DNA from: Empedobacter falsenii
GTDB lineage: Bacteria > Bacteroidota > Bacteroidia > Flavobacteriales > Weeksellaceae
Length of the DNA stretch: 64,000 nucleotides
Direction of reading: 5' to 3'
Assembly (NCBI RefSeq): GCF_019308355.1
Contig: NZ_JAAGKM010000011.1
Location: 1 to 64,000 of the forward strand
A program made the position numbers and the translations under genes. A model generated the notes under the pieces. That model was not told where the DNA came from, did no database searches, and saw nothing but the letters and a program-made list of their open reading frames with translations. Of this stretch, positions 37,495 through 46,476 are shown in pieces; the first letter of the stretch is position 1, and each line of letters begins with the position of its first letter.

Positions 37495-38697
37495 ATGGAA
37501 AATTTAAAAAGTTTAAAGGAAAATGTAGCTATTTTTTTACCAGAAAATGGATTGGAAGAAAAATTAAAATTAGCTGAAAAAGAAAATCGACCATTACGAA
37601 TCAAATTAGGTTTTGATCCTACCGCACCAGATTTACATCTTGGTCACGCCGTTGTATTGAAGAAATTGAAAGAATTTCAAGATTTGGGACATCAAATAGT
37701 TATTTTGGTTGGGAGTTTTACAGCTCAGATTGGAGATCCAACAGGAAAAAATAAAAGTCGTCAACCGCTGAATGCAGAACAAGTTCAGAACAATGCGGAA
37801 ACCTACATTAATCAATTGTCAAAAATTATTGATGTGAATAAGGCTGAAATTGTGTTTAATTCAGACTGGTTAGATCATTTACCTTTTTCGGATATTATTC
37901 AGTTGTTGTCAAAAGTTACGGTTGCACAACTGATGCATCGAAATGATTTTAATAAACGCTTCACCGAAAATACGCCGATTGCAATGCATGAGTTGGTTTA
38001 CCCGATTTTACAAGCATACGATTCTGTTCAGATAAGTGCTGATATCGAAATGGGAGGAACGGATCAATTATTTAATTGTACAATGGGACGACAATTGCAA
38101 GAAACCAATGGAGAAGCTGCTCAGATTGTAATGTGTATGCCACTTTTGAGAGGAACCGATGGAAAAGAAAAGATGAGTAAATCGTTGAATAATATTATTG
38201 GTTTGACGGATGAACCAAATGAAATGTTTGGGAAAACAATGTCTATTCCAGATGATTTATTAGAAGAATATATTGCGTTAGCAACGGATTTTTCTATTGA
38301 AGAAAAAATGAATTTGAATGAGCGATTAAAAACAGATAATCCAATGTTAATTAAGAAATTAGTTGCAAAAAATATTATTATTCAATACCATTCTGTAAAT
38401 GAAGCTGAACAAGCAGAAGAATTTTTTAACAATCAATTTCAGAAAAGAAATGATGAAAATAGAGTTTTCGAAGTTGTTAAAATTAGTTCTTTAAACTTTG
38501 AGAATGATAATATTACATTGTTAGATGTTTGTCATCAATTAAAGAAAGATTTATCGAGAAATGCAATCAGACGTTTGATAGAAAGCGGTGCAGTACAAAT
38601 TAATGGAGAGAAAAAAATGGATGCTTTTGATGATTTTGAATTAAAAACCGAAACTAAAATTAAAATAGGAAAACGAGATTTCTTCGAGTTGAAGTAA
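37495..38697 (+). CDS. tyrS: Tyrosyl-tRNA synthetase
   Basis: A 400-residue class I synthetase that charges tRNA(Tyr). HIGH-type motif HLGH (48-51), KMSKS (226-230), and a C-terminal S4-like RNA-binding domain (about 335-400; IRRLIESGAVQINGEKK). The overall motif spacing is of the TyrZ-like type. The frame is open upstream to 37396, but that runs through the attenuator hairpin, so the ATG at 37495 is chosen. Expression is probably controlled by the leader region just upstream. Confidence 0.97.
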   Translation: MENLKSLKENVAIFLPENGLEEKLKLAEKENRPLRIKLGFDPTAPDLHLGHAVVLKKLKEFQDLGHQIVILVGSFTAQIGDPTGKNKSRQPLNAEQVQNNAETYINQLSKIIDVNKAEIVFNSDWLDHLPFSDIIQLLSKVTVAQLMHRNDFNKRFTENTPIAMHELVYPILQAYDSVQISADIEMGGTDQLFNCTMGRQLQETNGEAAQIVMCMPLLRGTDGKEKMSKSLNNIIGLTDEPNEMFGKTMSIPDDLLEEYIALATDFSIEEKMNLNERLKTDNPMLIKKLVAKNIIIQYHSVNEAEQAEEFFNNQFQKRNDENRVFEVVKISSLNFENDNITLLDVCHQLKKDLSRNAIRRLIESGAVQINGEKKMDAFDDFELKTETKIKIGKRDFFELK

Positions 38698-38702
38698 TAG
38701 TG

Positions 38703-38736
38703 AAAAGATGATTTACTATTTAGTAAATCATCTTTT
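38703..38736. terminator. Bidirectional intrinsic terminator
   Basis: AAAAGATGATTTACTA and TAGTAAATCATCTTTT form a 16-bp stem between the convergent tyrS and TPR-HTH genes. Confidence 0.9.
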
Positions 38737-38751
38737 TTATCTCCTATTTTC

Positions 38752-40464
38752 TTAATCTTGAAAAATTTGATCAAAATTTTTATATTTCTTTTTTAAGCGT
38801 TGTTTCGCTTTTTTGACTGAATCAGCCGAAATTCCTAAGATTTGCGAAATTTCTAAATTGTTCAAGCCTAATTTTAACAAATAAATAGTTCTCAAATTAG
38901 ATTCGGTTAAAGATGGAAAATTTTGAGAAAGATATTTTACAAAATCGTTTTGCTCATGAGCAAAAATATTTTTGAAATTCCCCCAACTTTCGTCTGTCAT
39001 TAAATGCGAATCTAAGAGATTAACTAATTCGTTATATTGTTTTTCTTTGTTTATGGTACTTGAATTAGAAATAGAATTGATTTCATTTTTTAATGTAATT
39101 ATTTGTTTATTCTTTTCAGACAAATAAGTTTTATAAGATTCTAAAGTTTGAGCGGTCTTATTTAATTTATTTTCAGATTTAAGTTTTTCATTTTGAATAG
39201 ATAATATTTTATTGTCGTAAGTAGAATTTTGTATTTTTATTTTTCGACGATAAGAAATAATTACAAATAAAATGATGATGATTAATAGAAAAGAAATAAG
39301 AAATAATGCATTTTTTAGGATGGTTGTTTTCTCTTGTTCTGCTTTTTCTGCTTCATATTTAAAGTTGAAATTATCTTGTTGAATTTTCCAATTAATTTCA
39401 TTAATCACATTTTGACCATCTGTTTTTTGCAACTCTATTTCCAATTCATCCAATTTTCTTCGACTAATTAACTCCTCATTGGTGTTATTGTTTTTTACAG
39501 CAATTTCTAATAAGATTTTATAAATGTCATATTCAAAACTGTTCAAATAAATTTTCTGAGAAGCATATTCTTTTGCTTCATTCAAAATTATTTTAGCATC
39601 ATCAATTCGATTTAATTGCAAGTACAATTTTCCCAATTGAATATTAGCGTACATTAAATTTCGAGCGTTTTTTAATTTTTTAGAAATTTCAATATCTTTT
39701 TTCAAATTATCAATCGCTAAATTGTACTGTTTGTTGAGAATATTTATAGAGGCAATATCACCTAAAGCTTTTGCATATCGAATTTCGTCCTTATTTTGAA
39801 TTGCATATTCTTTTGTTAATTCGAAGTAATTATTTGCTTTATTAATATTATTTTTATTCATAAAAACATGACCAATCGCATTCAGAATTGTTCCATATTC
39901 GTGGTCCTTTTTGTTGGTATATTTTAAAGCTAACAAAAGATATTTTTCACTTTTATCAAATTCTTTTACATTCATAAAGTAAAATGCATTCTTTTTGTAA
40001 ACATCACTTTTAGAAAAAATATCCTCATCTTTTGTTAAGTCGAGAAGTTTTGATGCTTCCATAAAATATGGATAAGCATTTTGATATTGGCTAAAATTAT
40101 AATAGTAATACCCGTATTGTGTGTTCACCCAAATTTGTAATTCTGGTGAGTTAACATTTTTTGAAACTTTTAATGCAGACTCAAATAACGAATTACTTTT
40201 TTTGTTTAATTTATCGTTGGTTTGTGCATAAAGATTAGCTAAATAAACTTGATAAATTGATTTTAGACTTTTTGATAAAAAAGAAGTTGATGAGATATCT
40301 AATTTCTTGAAATTATTTTGCAATTGAATAGAATCTGTCACATTTTTATTCTGTTCGATGATTTTTTCAATAAGAATATGTTCATCATTTTTACTAATAG
40401 AACTAAATGATGATAAAAATAAAAAAGGAAAGAGTAGGAGCGTAAAAAAAATAGAAACTTTCAA
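38752..40464 (-). CDS. Membrane-anchored TPR protein with LuxR-type HTH
   Basis: A 570-residue regulator of the Bacteroidetes TPR-HTH type. A signal/anchor at 1-22 is followed by TPR-like helical repeats (about 60-350), a membrane helix (about 392-412, LFLISFLLIIIILFVI), a coiled coil and a C-terminal LuxR-like HTH (about 515-565; LNNLEISQILGISADSVKKA). TPRs outside, HTH inside, so it may relay an envelope or extracellular signal directly to DNA. A C-rich double repeat lies 113 bases upstream. Confidence 0.85.
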   Translation of the reverse strand: MKVSIFFTLLLFPFLFLSSFSSISKNDEHILIEKIIEQNKNVTDSIQLQNNFKKLDISSTSFLSKSLKSIYQVYLANLYAQTNDKLNKKSNSLFESALKVSKNVNSPELQIWVNTQYGYYYYNFSQYQNAYPYFMEASKLLDLTKDEDIFSKSDVYKKNAFYFMNVKEFDKSEKYLLLALKYTNKKDHEYGTILNAIGHVFMNKNNINKANNYFELTKEYAIQNKDEIRYAKALGDIASINILNKQYNLAIDNLKKDIEISKKLKNARNLMYANIQLGKLYLQLNRIDDAKIILNEAKEYASQKIYLNSFEYDIYKILLEIAVKNNNTNEELISRRKLDELEIELQKTDGQNVINEINWKIQQDNFNFKYEAEKAEQEKTTILKNALFLISFLLIIIILFVIISYRRKIKIQNSTYDNKILSIQNEKLKSENKLNKTAQTLESYKTYLSEKNKQIITLKNEINSISNSSTINKEKQYNELVNLLDSHLMTDESWGNFKNIFAHEQNDFVKYLSQNFPSLTESNLRTIYLLKLGLNNLEISQILGISADSVKKAKQRLKKKYKNFDQIFQD

Positions 40465-40576
40465 TATATTATTTTTTCAAATATAGACCGAAAAAATTGT
40501 AAATCTTAACAAAAAATTGAATTATTTTTATGTTTCACTTTATTTTCAAAATATTGATATTTAGATAAATATGAAA

Positions 40577-40596
40577 TGTCCCCCCAGTTGTCCCCC
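40577..40596. repeat. C-rich direct repeat upstream of the TPR-HTH gene
   Basis: TGTCCCCCC, three bases, TGTCCCCC: two copies of TGTCCCCC with a 12-base period, striking in about 30% GC DNA. It lies in the 362-base gap between the divergent TPR-HTH and LLM genes. Possible binding site for a regulator; no assignment. Confidence 0.5.
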
Positions 40597-40627
40597 TCTA
40601 AATTGAGTATTTATTTTTTTAATTATC

Positions 40628-40635
40628 TATTTTTG
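40628..40635 (+). promoter_or_regulatory. -7 promoter element of small RNA candidate
   Basis: TATTTTTG matches TAnnTTTG; a TTG at 40603-40605 lies 22 bases upstream, close to the -33 spacing. Confidence 0.45.
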
Positions 40636-40640
40636 AATTA

Positions 40641-40777
40641 AGTATCTCGAAAGATTACTAATCTATCATCAAACTATTAATTAAAAATTTTAGACTCTTC
40701 AACTACTTAAACCTATTTATAAATCCAATTACAAAATTATCTCCTCCATAATGTATGTTATGGGGGAATTTTTTTTG
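40641..40777 (+). ncRNA. Candidate small RNA or leader before the LLM gene
   Basis: From the -7 box at 40628-40635 to an intrinsic terminator (stem TCCTCCATAA / TTATGGGGGA with G-T pairs, 40742-40767, nine T) there is no ORF. The terminator follows no plus-strand gene, so it must end either a small RNA of about 135 nt or a leader transcript of the downstream LLM gene (a riboswitch or attenuator is possible). I recognise no known class. Confidence 0.45.
40742..40777 (+). terminator. Intrinsic terminator
   Basis: TCCTCCATAA, loop TGTATG, TTATGGGGGA, then a run of T. It lies 50 bases before the LLM start. Confidence 0.75.
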
Positions 40778-40826
40778 AATTTTTTTCTTTGTAATTTAGT
40801 TTAATATTTTAATTAGAAAAGAACGG

Positions 40827-41816
40827 ATGAGAAAAATAAACTACTCAGTGTTGGATTTGGCTTATGTAAGAGAAGGAGATACATTAAATCAAACGTTCAA
40901 AAACACGTTAGATAACGCAAAATTTGTAGACGAAATAGGGTATAGCCGTTATTGGTTATCTGAACATCATAATATGCAGAATGTAGCGAGCGCGGCAACT
41001 TCTTTATTAATAGGCTATGTAGCAAATGGAACTTCAAGAATTAAAGTTGGTTCGGGAGGAATAATGCTACCTAATCATACTGCTTTATCAGTTGCAGAAC
41101 AATTTGGGACTTTGGATGCGCTTTATCCAAATCGTATCGATTTAGGTTTAGGTCGTGCGCCAGGAACTGATCAATTAACAGCTTCTATTTTGCGTAGAGG
41201 AGATAATTTTATGAATTACGATTTCGAAGCTGAAATCAAAAATCTACAAAACTATTTTAGTTTAGATAATAAAGAAAGTAAAGTGCGTGCGATTCCTGGA
41301 GAAGGAGCAAATGTGCCGATTTATATTTTGGGATCAAGTACAGATTCTGCTTTTTTGGCGGCTAAATTAGGTTTACCTTATGCATTTGCGGGGCATTTTG
41401 CGCCACAACAATTTTATAATGCGGTAGAGATTTATCGTTCTCAATTTCAACCTTCAGAATTTTTGCAAGAACCTTATACGATTGCTTGCGTCAATGCAAT
41501 TGCGGCGAATACAGACGAAGAAGCGCATTATTTATCGATGTCGATGTACCAAGGATTCTTGAATATTATTACCGATAAACGCCAACCAATTGTTCCACCC
41601 GAAAAAACACAGTTAGAATTGGCTTCGCCTGAGCAAAAATATATGCTAAAAGGAATGACAGCTTTGTCTTTTATTGGAAGTAAAGGTGCTCTGGCGCAGA
41701 GTTTAGATGAATTTATTTTTGAATCTAAAATTGATGAAATTATGGTTTCGACGAATGTTTTTGATCAAAAAGCAAAACGAAAATCGTATCAAATTGTAAG
41801 TGAATTATTTCGTTAA
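40827..41816 (+). CDS. LLM-class flavin-dependent oxidoreductase (MsnO8 type)
   Basis: A 329-residue luciferase-like oxidoreductase. The opening YSVLDLAYVREGDT and the blocks RYWLSEHHNM, IKVGSGGIMLPNH, PNRIDLGLGRAPG are characteristic of the YhbW/MsnO8-type branch. Substrate unknown. It lies one base before the next gene, with which it is probably co-transcribed. Confidence 0.92.
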   Translation: MRKINYSVLDLAYVREGDTLNQTFKNTLDNAKFVDEIGYSRYWLSEHHNMQNVASAATSLLIGYVANGTSRIKVGSGGIMLPNHTALSVAEQFGTLDALYPNRIDLGLGRAPGTDQLTASILRRGDNFMNYDFEAEIKNLQNYFSLDNKESKVRAIPGEGANVPIYILGSSTDSAFLAAKLGLPYAFAGHFAPQQFYNAVEIYRSQFQPSEFLQEPYTIACVNAIAANTDEEAHYLSMSMYQGFLNIITDKRQPIVPPEKTQLELASPEQKYMLKGMTALSFIGSKGALAQSLDEFIFESKIDEIMVSTNVFDQKAKRKSYQIVSELFR

Positions 41817-42314
41817 ATGAAATCAAAGAAATCAATCTCAAAGTTCAAGTATTATTCAATGTTTGTTGATCAATTCAAAGATCAATTGACGATTGTTTTG
41901 ATGCTAAATCTTGTTTTATTTTTTATTGCAAACCATTGGAGTTATCTTGTTCCTGAAGAATTTTTGTTTGTAAGTCACAAAGATATTTTTGGCTTATTTA
42001 GAGAACAATTTGTGCTGAATGAATTTTTTGAGGTATTGGCTTATACTTTTTTGGGCGCTTTATTTATCCATTTCGGAACATATAAAATGAATAAAATCTG
42101 GATTTTTAGGCTTAATGCGTTGCTTTTAGTAATTGTTTCCACTTATTTTTGGACAATTCCTTTGCTGCAAAGTGCTGAGATTGTTTTACAAAAAGGTCAT
42201 CCTTATTTTATTGCGGCGATTATTGGTCAAATTCTTTTGTATTTGATTGTCGGAAACGAATTTTTAGGTTCAATCAAAAATAAAAGAAAACAACCCAAAA
42301 TCAATCATTCTTAG
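41817..42314 (+). CDS. Hypothetical membrane protein
   Basis: A 165-residue protein with about four hydrophobic segments (about 24-42, 67-85, 92-112, 128-146) and a basic C-terminus (NKRKQPKINHS). No named family recognised. Begins directly after the LLM stop. Confidence 0.7.
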   Translation: MKSKKSISKFKYYSMFVDQFKDQLTIVLMLNLVLFFIANHWSYLVPEEFLFVSHKDIFGLFREQFVLNEFFEVLAYTFLGALFIHFGTYKMNKIWIFRLNALLLVIVSTYFWTIPLLQSAEIVLQKGHPYFIAAIIGQILLYLIVGNEFLGSIKNKRKQPKINHS

Positions 42315-42315
42315 T

Positions 42316-42323
42316 TATATTTG
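42316..42323 (+). promoter_or_regulatory. -7 element for the polyprenyl synthetase gene
   Basis: TATATTTG; the ATG at 42354 follows 31 bases later. Its position rules out an upstream alternative start at 42321. Confidence 0.5.
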
Positions 42324-42353
42324 CCAAAACTTAATTTTTACAAAAATCAAACT

Positions 42354-43325
42354 ATGTACTCATTTGATAAATTTCACGAATTAATTGCCGAAACAATCGA
42401 TAAAAATCCATTTTCTAAAAATCCAGAAGAATTATACGAACCGATGGATTATATTTTGAATATTGGTGGTAAAAGAATTCGTCCAATTTTGACTTTATTG
42501 GGAACTGATTTGTTTGATGGTGAAGTTGAAAAAGCGTTGAAACCTTCGTTAGCGATTGAGTTTTTTCATAATTTTTCGTTGATGCACGACGATATTATGG
42601 ACAATGCTTCATTAAGAAGAAGTAAACCAACAGTTCACGAAAAATTTGGATTAAATACAGCGATTCTTTCTGGTGATGCGATGTTGGTAAAAGCATATCA
42701 ATATTTAGAAGATTTAGAACCAGAATTATTTAAACGTTCGACAAGATTATTTTCTAAAACTGCTTTAGAAGTTTGTGAAGGACAGCAATTGGATGTGAAT
42801 TATGAAACAAAATTGAATGTTTCATACGAAGATTACATCAAAATGATTTCTCTAAAAACGAGTGTTTTACTTGGTTGTGCTTTGAAATTAGGCGCAATGA
42901 TTGGAAATGCTTCGGAGGAGGATTCAGATAAATTGTACCAATATGGTTTGAATTTAGGAATCGCGTATCAATTGAAAGATGATTATTTGGATGTTTTTGG
43001 TAGCCTTGAACATTTAGGTAAAAAACACGCTGGAGATATTTTCGAGAATAAGAAAACGATTCTTTACATTTCTGCTTTAGAAGCGGCAAACGAAGAAGAA
43101 AAAGAGGAATTATTATATTGGTATAGTTCAAATACAGATAATATCGATAAGGTATATGCGGTAGAAAAATTATTCAGAAAACTGAATGTTAACCGTAAAC
43201 TTTCAACGTTAATTAGAGAATATACGAATAAAGCGCATAGCTATTTGGATCAAATTGATGTTCCAGAAGAACGTAAATCTTATTTGAGAGAATTAAGCGA
43301 AGTTTTAATTGATCGACAAAGATAA
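42354..43325 (+). CDS. Polyprenyl (geranylgeranyl/octaprenyl-type) diphosphate synthase
   Basis: A 323-residue trans-isoprenyl diphosphate synthase that condenses isopentenyl diphosphate with allylic diphosphates. First Asp-rich motif HDDIMD, second DDYLDVFG, plus the GGKRIRP opening block. The product chain length cannot be read. In Bacteroidetes one such enzyme supplies the menaquinone or carotenoid side chain (inference). First of three genes with GSCFA and TatD. Confidence 0.93.
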   Translation: MYSFDKFHELIAETIDKNPFSKNPEELYEPMDYILNIGGKRIRPILTLLGTDLFDGEVEKALKPSLAIEFFHNFSLMHDDIMDNASLRRSKPTVHEKFGLNTAILSGDAMLVKAYQYLEDLEPELFKRSTRLFSKTALEVCEGQQLDVNYETKLNVSYEDYIKMISLKTSVLLGCALKLGAMIGNASEEDSDKLYQYGLNLGIAYQLKDDYLDVFGSLEHLGKKHAGDIFENKKTILYISALEAANEEEKEELLYWYSSNTDNIDKVYAVEKLFRKLNVNRKLSTLIREYTNKAHSYLDQIDVPEERKSYLRELSEVLIDRQR

Positions 43326-43328
43326 AAA

Positions 43329-44315
43329 ATGCAATTTCGAACGTCTTTTCAAATTCAATCTTCTGATTTTAAACTCAATCATCAACACAAAATATTGACG
43401 ATAGGTTCTTGTTTTTCAGATGAAATTGGAAAGCGTTTGACCGATTTAAAGTTTGATGGATTAATTAATCCTTTTGGAGTGATTTTTAATTCATATTCCA
43501 TTCAAAATTTAATAGAAAGAAGCATTCATAAAAAATATTTTACAATAACTGATGTACATCAAAACGGAGAAGAATTTTTCTGTTTCGATGTACATTCGTC
43601 GTTTAATGCGTTGACGAAAGAAGCTGTTTTAGAGGAATTAAATTCAACAATCAATCAGGTTCATGATTACATTCATTCTTGTGATGTGTTGATGATTACA
43701 TTGGGAACATCGTGGATTTATGAATGGAAAACTTCAAATCAAGTTGTCGCGAATTGTCATAAAGTTGAGGCAAAACAATTTGAAAAAAGATTATTAACAA
43801 CAGAAGATAATCTAAAATCGTTGAAATTGATTGTTTCAGATTTGAAGAAAATTAATCCAACTATTCGCATCATTACAACAGTTAGTCCTGTTCGTCATAC
43901 AAAAGATGGAATGATCGAAAATAATGTAAGTAAAGCTAGACTGTTGGATGCTTTATATCAATTAAGTCTTCAAAATAATCAAGTTGAATATTTCCCGTCA
44001 TATGAATTAGTTTTAGATGATTTGAGAGATTATCGTTTTTTCAAAGAAGATTTGATTCATCCATCGAAACAAGCCGTTGATTATATTTGGGAAAAGTTTT
44101 CAGAAACTTATTTCGAGCAATCAACGCAAACAATTATTCAAAAAATAAATAAAGTTATTTCAGCAATTAATCATCGCCCTTTTAATGAAGAATCAGACAA
44201 TTATCAACAATTTTTAGTAAAAACGATTACATTGATGAATGAATTAGAAAAAGGAAATCAACTTGATTTTTCAGTTGAAAAATTAACTTTTGAAATCAAA
44301 AATAAAACATGTTAA
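43329..44315 (+). CDS. GSCFA-domain protein
   Basis: A 328-residue protein with the family-naming GSCFSDEIG near the N-terminus, in ILTIGSCFSDE, and a second block TLGTSWIYEW. The fold is SGNH-hydrolase-like, but no substrate is known. Located between polyprenyl synthetase and TatD, its usual neighbourhood in this class; it overlaps tatD by seven bases. Confidence 0.9.
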   Translation: MQFRTSFQIQSSDFKLNHQHKILTIGSCFSDEIGKRLTDLKFDGLINPFGVIFNSYSIQNLIERSIHKKYFTITDVHQNGEEFFCFDVHSSFNALTKEAVLEELNSTINQVHDYIHSCDVLMITLGTSWIYEWKTSNQVVANCHKVEAKQFEKRLLTTEDNLKSLKLIVSDLKKINPTIRIITTVSPVRHTKDGMIENNVSKARLLDALYQLSLQNNQVEYFPSYELVLDDLRDYRFFKEDLIHPSKQAVDYIWEKFSETYFEQSTQTIIQKINKVISAINHRPFNEESDNYQQFLVKTITLMNELEKGNQLDFSVEKLTFEIKNKTC

Positions 44316-45076
44316 TTGATACACATACACATCTATATTCGGAGCAATTTGAGAATGATATAGATGAAGTAATTGCGCGAGCAAAGCAAAATGGAGTAGA
44401 GCGATTTTATTTGCCAGCAATTGATAAAAGTTACACGGATAGAATGTTGGCGTTAGAAGCTGCTCACCAAGATTCGATGTTTGCGATGATGGGTTTGCAT
44501 CCGTGTTCGGTTCATCCAGATACAATAGAAGACGAATTGGCTCATGTGCGCGAATGGATTGATAAACGACCATTTAAAGCAATTGGCGAAATCGGAATTG
44601 ATTTGTATTGGGAAAAAGAATTTTTACAAACGCAACAAGATGCATTTAAAATGCAAATTGAATGGGCAAAAGAAAAGAATTTACCAATTGTCATTCATTG
44701 TCGAGATGCATTCAACGAAGTTTTTGAAGTGTTAGAAGAAGTGAAAGATGAAAAATTATTCGGAATTTTTCATTGTTTTTCAGGAACAAAAGAAGATGCA
44801 CAACGCGCAATTGATTTCAATTTGAAATTAGGAATTGGTGGAGTTGTAACCTTTAAAAATGGTATAATAAATCAATTTTTAGGTGATTTTGATATCAAAC
44901 ATATCGTTCTCGAAACAGATTCACCTTATTTAGCGCCAGTTCCGTTTCGTGGAAAACGAAATGAAAGTAGTTATTTGACACATGTTTGCGATAAGTTGGT
45001 TGATATTTACCATCAAACACCAGCTGAAATTGCAGCAATTACAACAAAAAATGCGTTTGACATTTTCGAACGTTAG
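44309..45076 (+). CDS. tatD: TatD-family metal-dependent hydrolase/DNase
   Basis: A 255-residue amidohydrolase-fold nuclease. Metal ligands are seen in IDTHTHL (His6, His8), GEIGID, IVIHCRDAF and DSPYL. TatD proteins act as 3'-5' exonucleases on DNA or RNA. Overlaps the GSCFA gene. Confidence 0.93.
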   Translation: MLIDTHTHLYSEQFENDIDEVIARAKQNGVERFYLPAIDKSYTDRMLALEAAHQDSMFAMMGLHPCSVHPDTIEDELAHVREWIDKRPFKAIGEIGIDLYWEKEFLQTQQDAFKMQIEWAKEKNLPIVIHCRDAFNEVFEVLEEVKDEKLFGIFHCFSGTKEDAQRAIDFNLKLGIGGVVTFKNGIINQFLGDFDIKHIVLETDSPYLAPVPFRGKRNESSYLTHVCDKLVDIYHQTPAEIAAITTKNAFDIFER

Positions 45077-45097
45077 GATAAATCAGAATAGAAAAAT

Positions 45098-45105
45098 TAT
45101 ATTTG
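45098..45105 (+). promoter_or_regulatory. -7 element for pyrH-frr
   Basis: TATATTTG, 21 bases before the ATG at 45127. It coincides with the alternative TTG start at 45103, which is therefore rejected. Confidence 0.55.
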
Positions 45106-45126
45106 CAAAAGAAAACCTTTGACAAG

Positions 45127-45837
45127 ATGAAATACAAAAGAATATTACTTAAATTGAGTGGTGAAGCATTAATGGGAGATTTACAATATGGTATTGATCC
45201 AAATATGCTGAAACAATATGCGCAACAAATTAGAGAAGTTGCTGAACTTGGTTGCGAAGTGGCAATCGTAATCGGAGGTGGTAATATTTTTAGAGGTGTA
45301 CAAGGTGTTGCTTCTGGTATGGATCGTGTACAAGGAGATTATATGGGAATGTTGGCAACTGTGATTAACAGTATGGCATTGCAAGGAGCTTTGGAAGATG
45401 CTGGTGTTAATACACGTTTACAAACGGCTATTCGTATGGAGCAAATCGCAGAACCATTTATCAAAAGAAGAGCTACGCGTCATCTAGAAAAAGGTCGTGT
45501 CGTAATTTTTGGTGCAGGAACAGGAAATCCATATTTTACAACAGATACAGCAGCCGTTTTGAGAGCAATTGAAACGCAAGCTGATGTTATTTTGAAAGGA
45601 ACTCGTGTTGATGGAATTTATACTGCAGATCCAGAAAAAGATCCAACAGCAGAGAAATTCGAAACAATTTCTTATCAAGAAGTTTACGATAAAAACTTAA
45701 AAGTAATGGATATGACAGCTTTTACTTTGAGTGAAGAAAATAATTTACCTATTATTGTATTTGATATGAATACAGATGGTAACTTGAAAAAATTAATTTT
45801 AGGAGATAACGTAGGTACTCTAGTAACAAATAAATAA
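45127..45837 (+). CDS. pyrH: UMP kinase
   Basis: A 236-residue hexameric bacterial-type UMP kinase for pyrimidine nucleotide synthesis. It has [15 protein letters not shown], the GGGNIFRG site, and [16 protein letters not shown]. Followed by frr after eight bases, the classic pyrH-frr pair. Confidence 0.97.
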   Translation: MKYKRILLKLSGEALMGDLQYGIDPNMLKQYAQQIREVAELGCEVAIVIGGGNIFRGVQGVASGMDRVQGDYMGMLATVINSMALQGALEDAGVNTRLQTAIRMEQIAEPFIKRRATRHLEKGRVVIFGAGTGNPYFTTDTAAVLRAIETQADVILKGTRVDGIYTADPEKDPTAEKFETISYQEVYDKNLKVMDMTAFTLSEENNLPIIVFDMNTDGNLKKLILGDNVGTLVTNK

Positions 45838-45845
45838 ATCCCGAA

Positions 45846-46400
45846 ATGGAAGAATTAGATATTATTTTAGAAACGGCTAAGGAGCAAATGCAGGGAACTG
45901 TAAGTCACTTAGAGGTTGCATTCGACAAATTAAGAGCAGGTAAAGCTACTCCTGCAATGTTAAGTTCAGTTCGTGTTGATTACTACGGAAGTTTATCTCC
46001 GTTAACTCAAATTGCAAATGTAAATACACCAGATGCAATGACATTGAGCATTCAACCATACGAGAGAAATTTAATTCATGAAATTGAAAAAGCAATCATC
46101 AATGCTAATTTAGGTTTTGCACCTTCTAACAATGGAGATACAATTATTATCAGTATTCCTCCAGTAACAGAAGAACGTCGTAAAGAGTTGGTGAAAATGG
46201 CCAAATCGGATATGGAAACTGCTAAAATTTCTCTTCGTAATGCACGTCAAGATGCGAACAAAGCGTTAAAAGCTGTAAAAGAAGCTTCTGAAGACATGGT
46301 GAAAGATTACGAAACACGTGTTCAAGGATTAACAGACAAGTTTTCTAAGAAATTAGAAGAAGCTTTAACGAAAAAAGAAGCTGAAATCATGAAAGTTTAA
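45846..46400 (+). CDS. frr: Ribosome recycling factor
   Basis: A 184-residue RRF that splits post-termination ribosomes with EF-G. The whole length matches the family: KLRAGKATPAML, VDYYGSLSPLTQIANV, PPVTEERRKELVKMAK and the charged C-terminal helix. Second gene of pyrH-frr, followed by a terminator. Confidence 0.97.
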   Translation: MEELDIILETAKEQMQGTVSHLEVAFDKLRAGKATPAMLSSVRVDYYGSLSPLTQIANVNTPDAMTLSIQPYERNLIHEIEKAIINANLGFAPSNNGDTIIISIPPVTEERRKELVKMAKSDMETAKISLRNARQDANKALKAVKEASEDMVKDYETRVQGLTDKFSKKLEEALTKKEAEIMKV

Positions 46401-46424
46401 TCTTTCTTGAAAAAAAAATATTTT

Positions 46425-46449
46425 AAGGCAGCGTTTCGCTGCTTTTTTT
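46425..46449 (+). terminator. Intrinsic terminator
   Basis: GCAGCG, loop TTT, CGCTGC, then seven T; ends pyrH-frr. Confidence 0.9.
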
Positions 46450-46476
46450 ATTTATTTGCATAATCAATTTCAAAAG

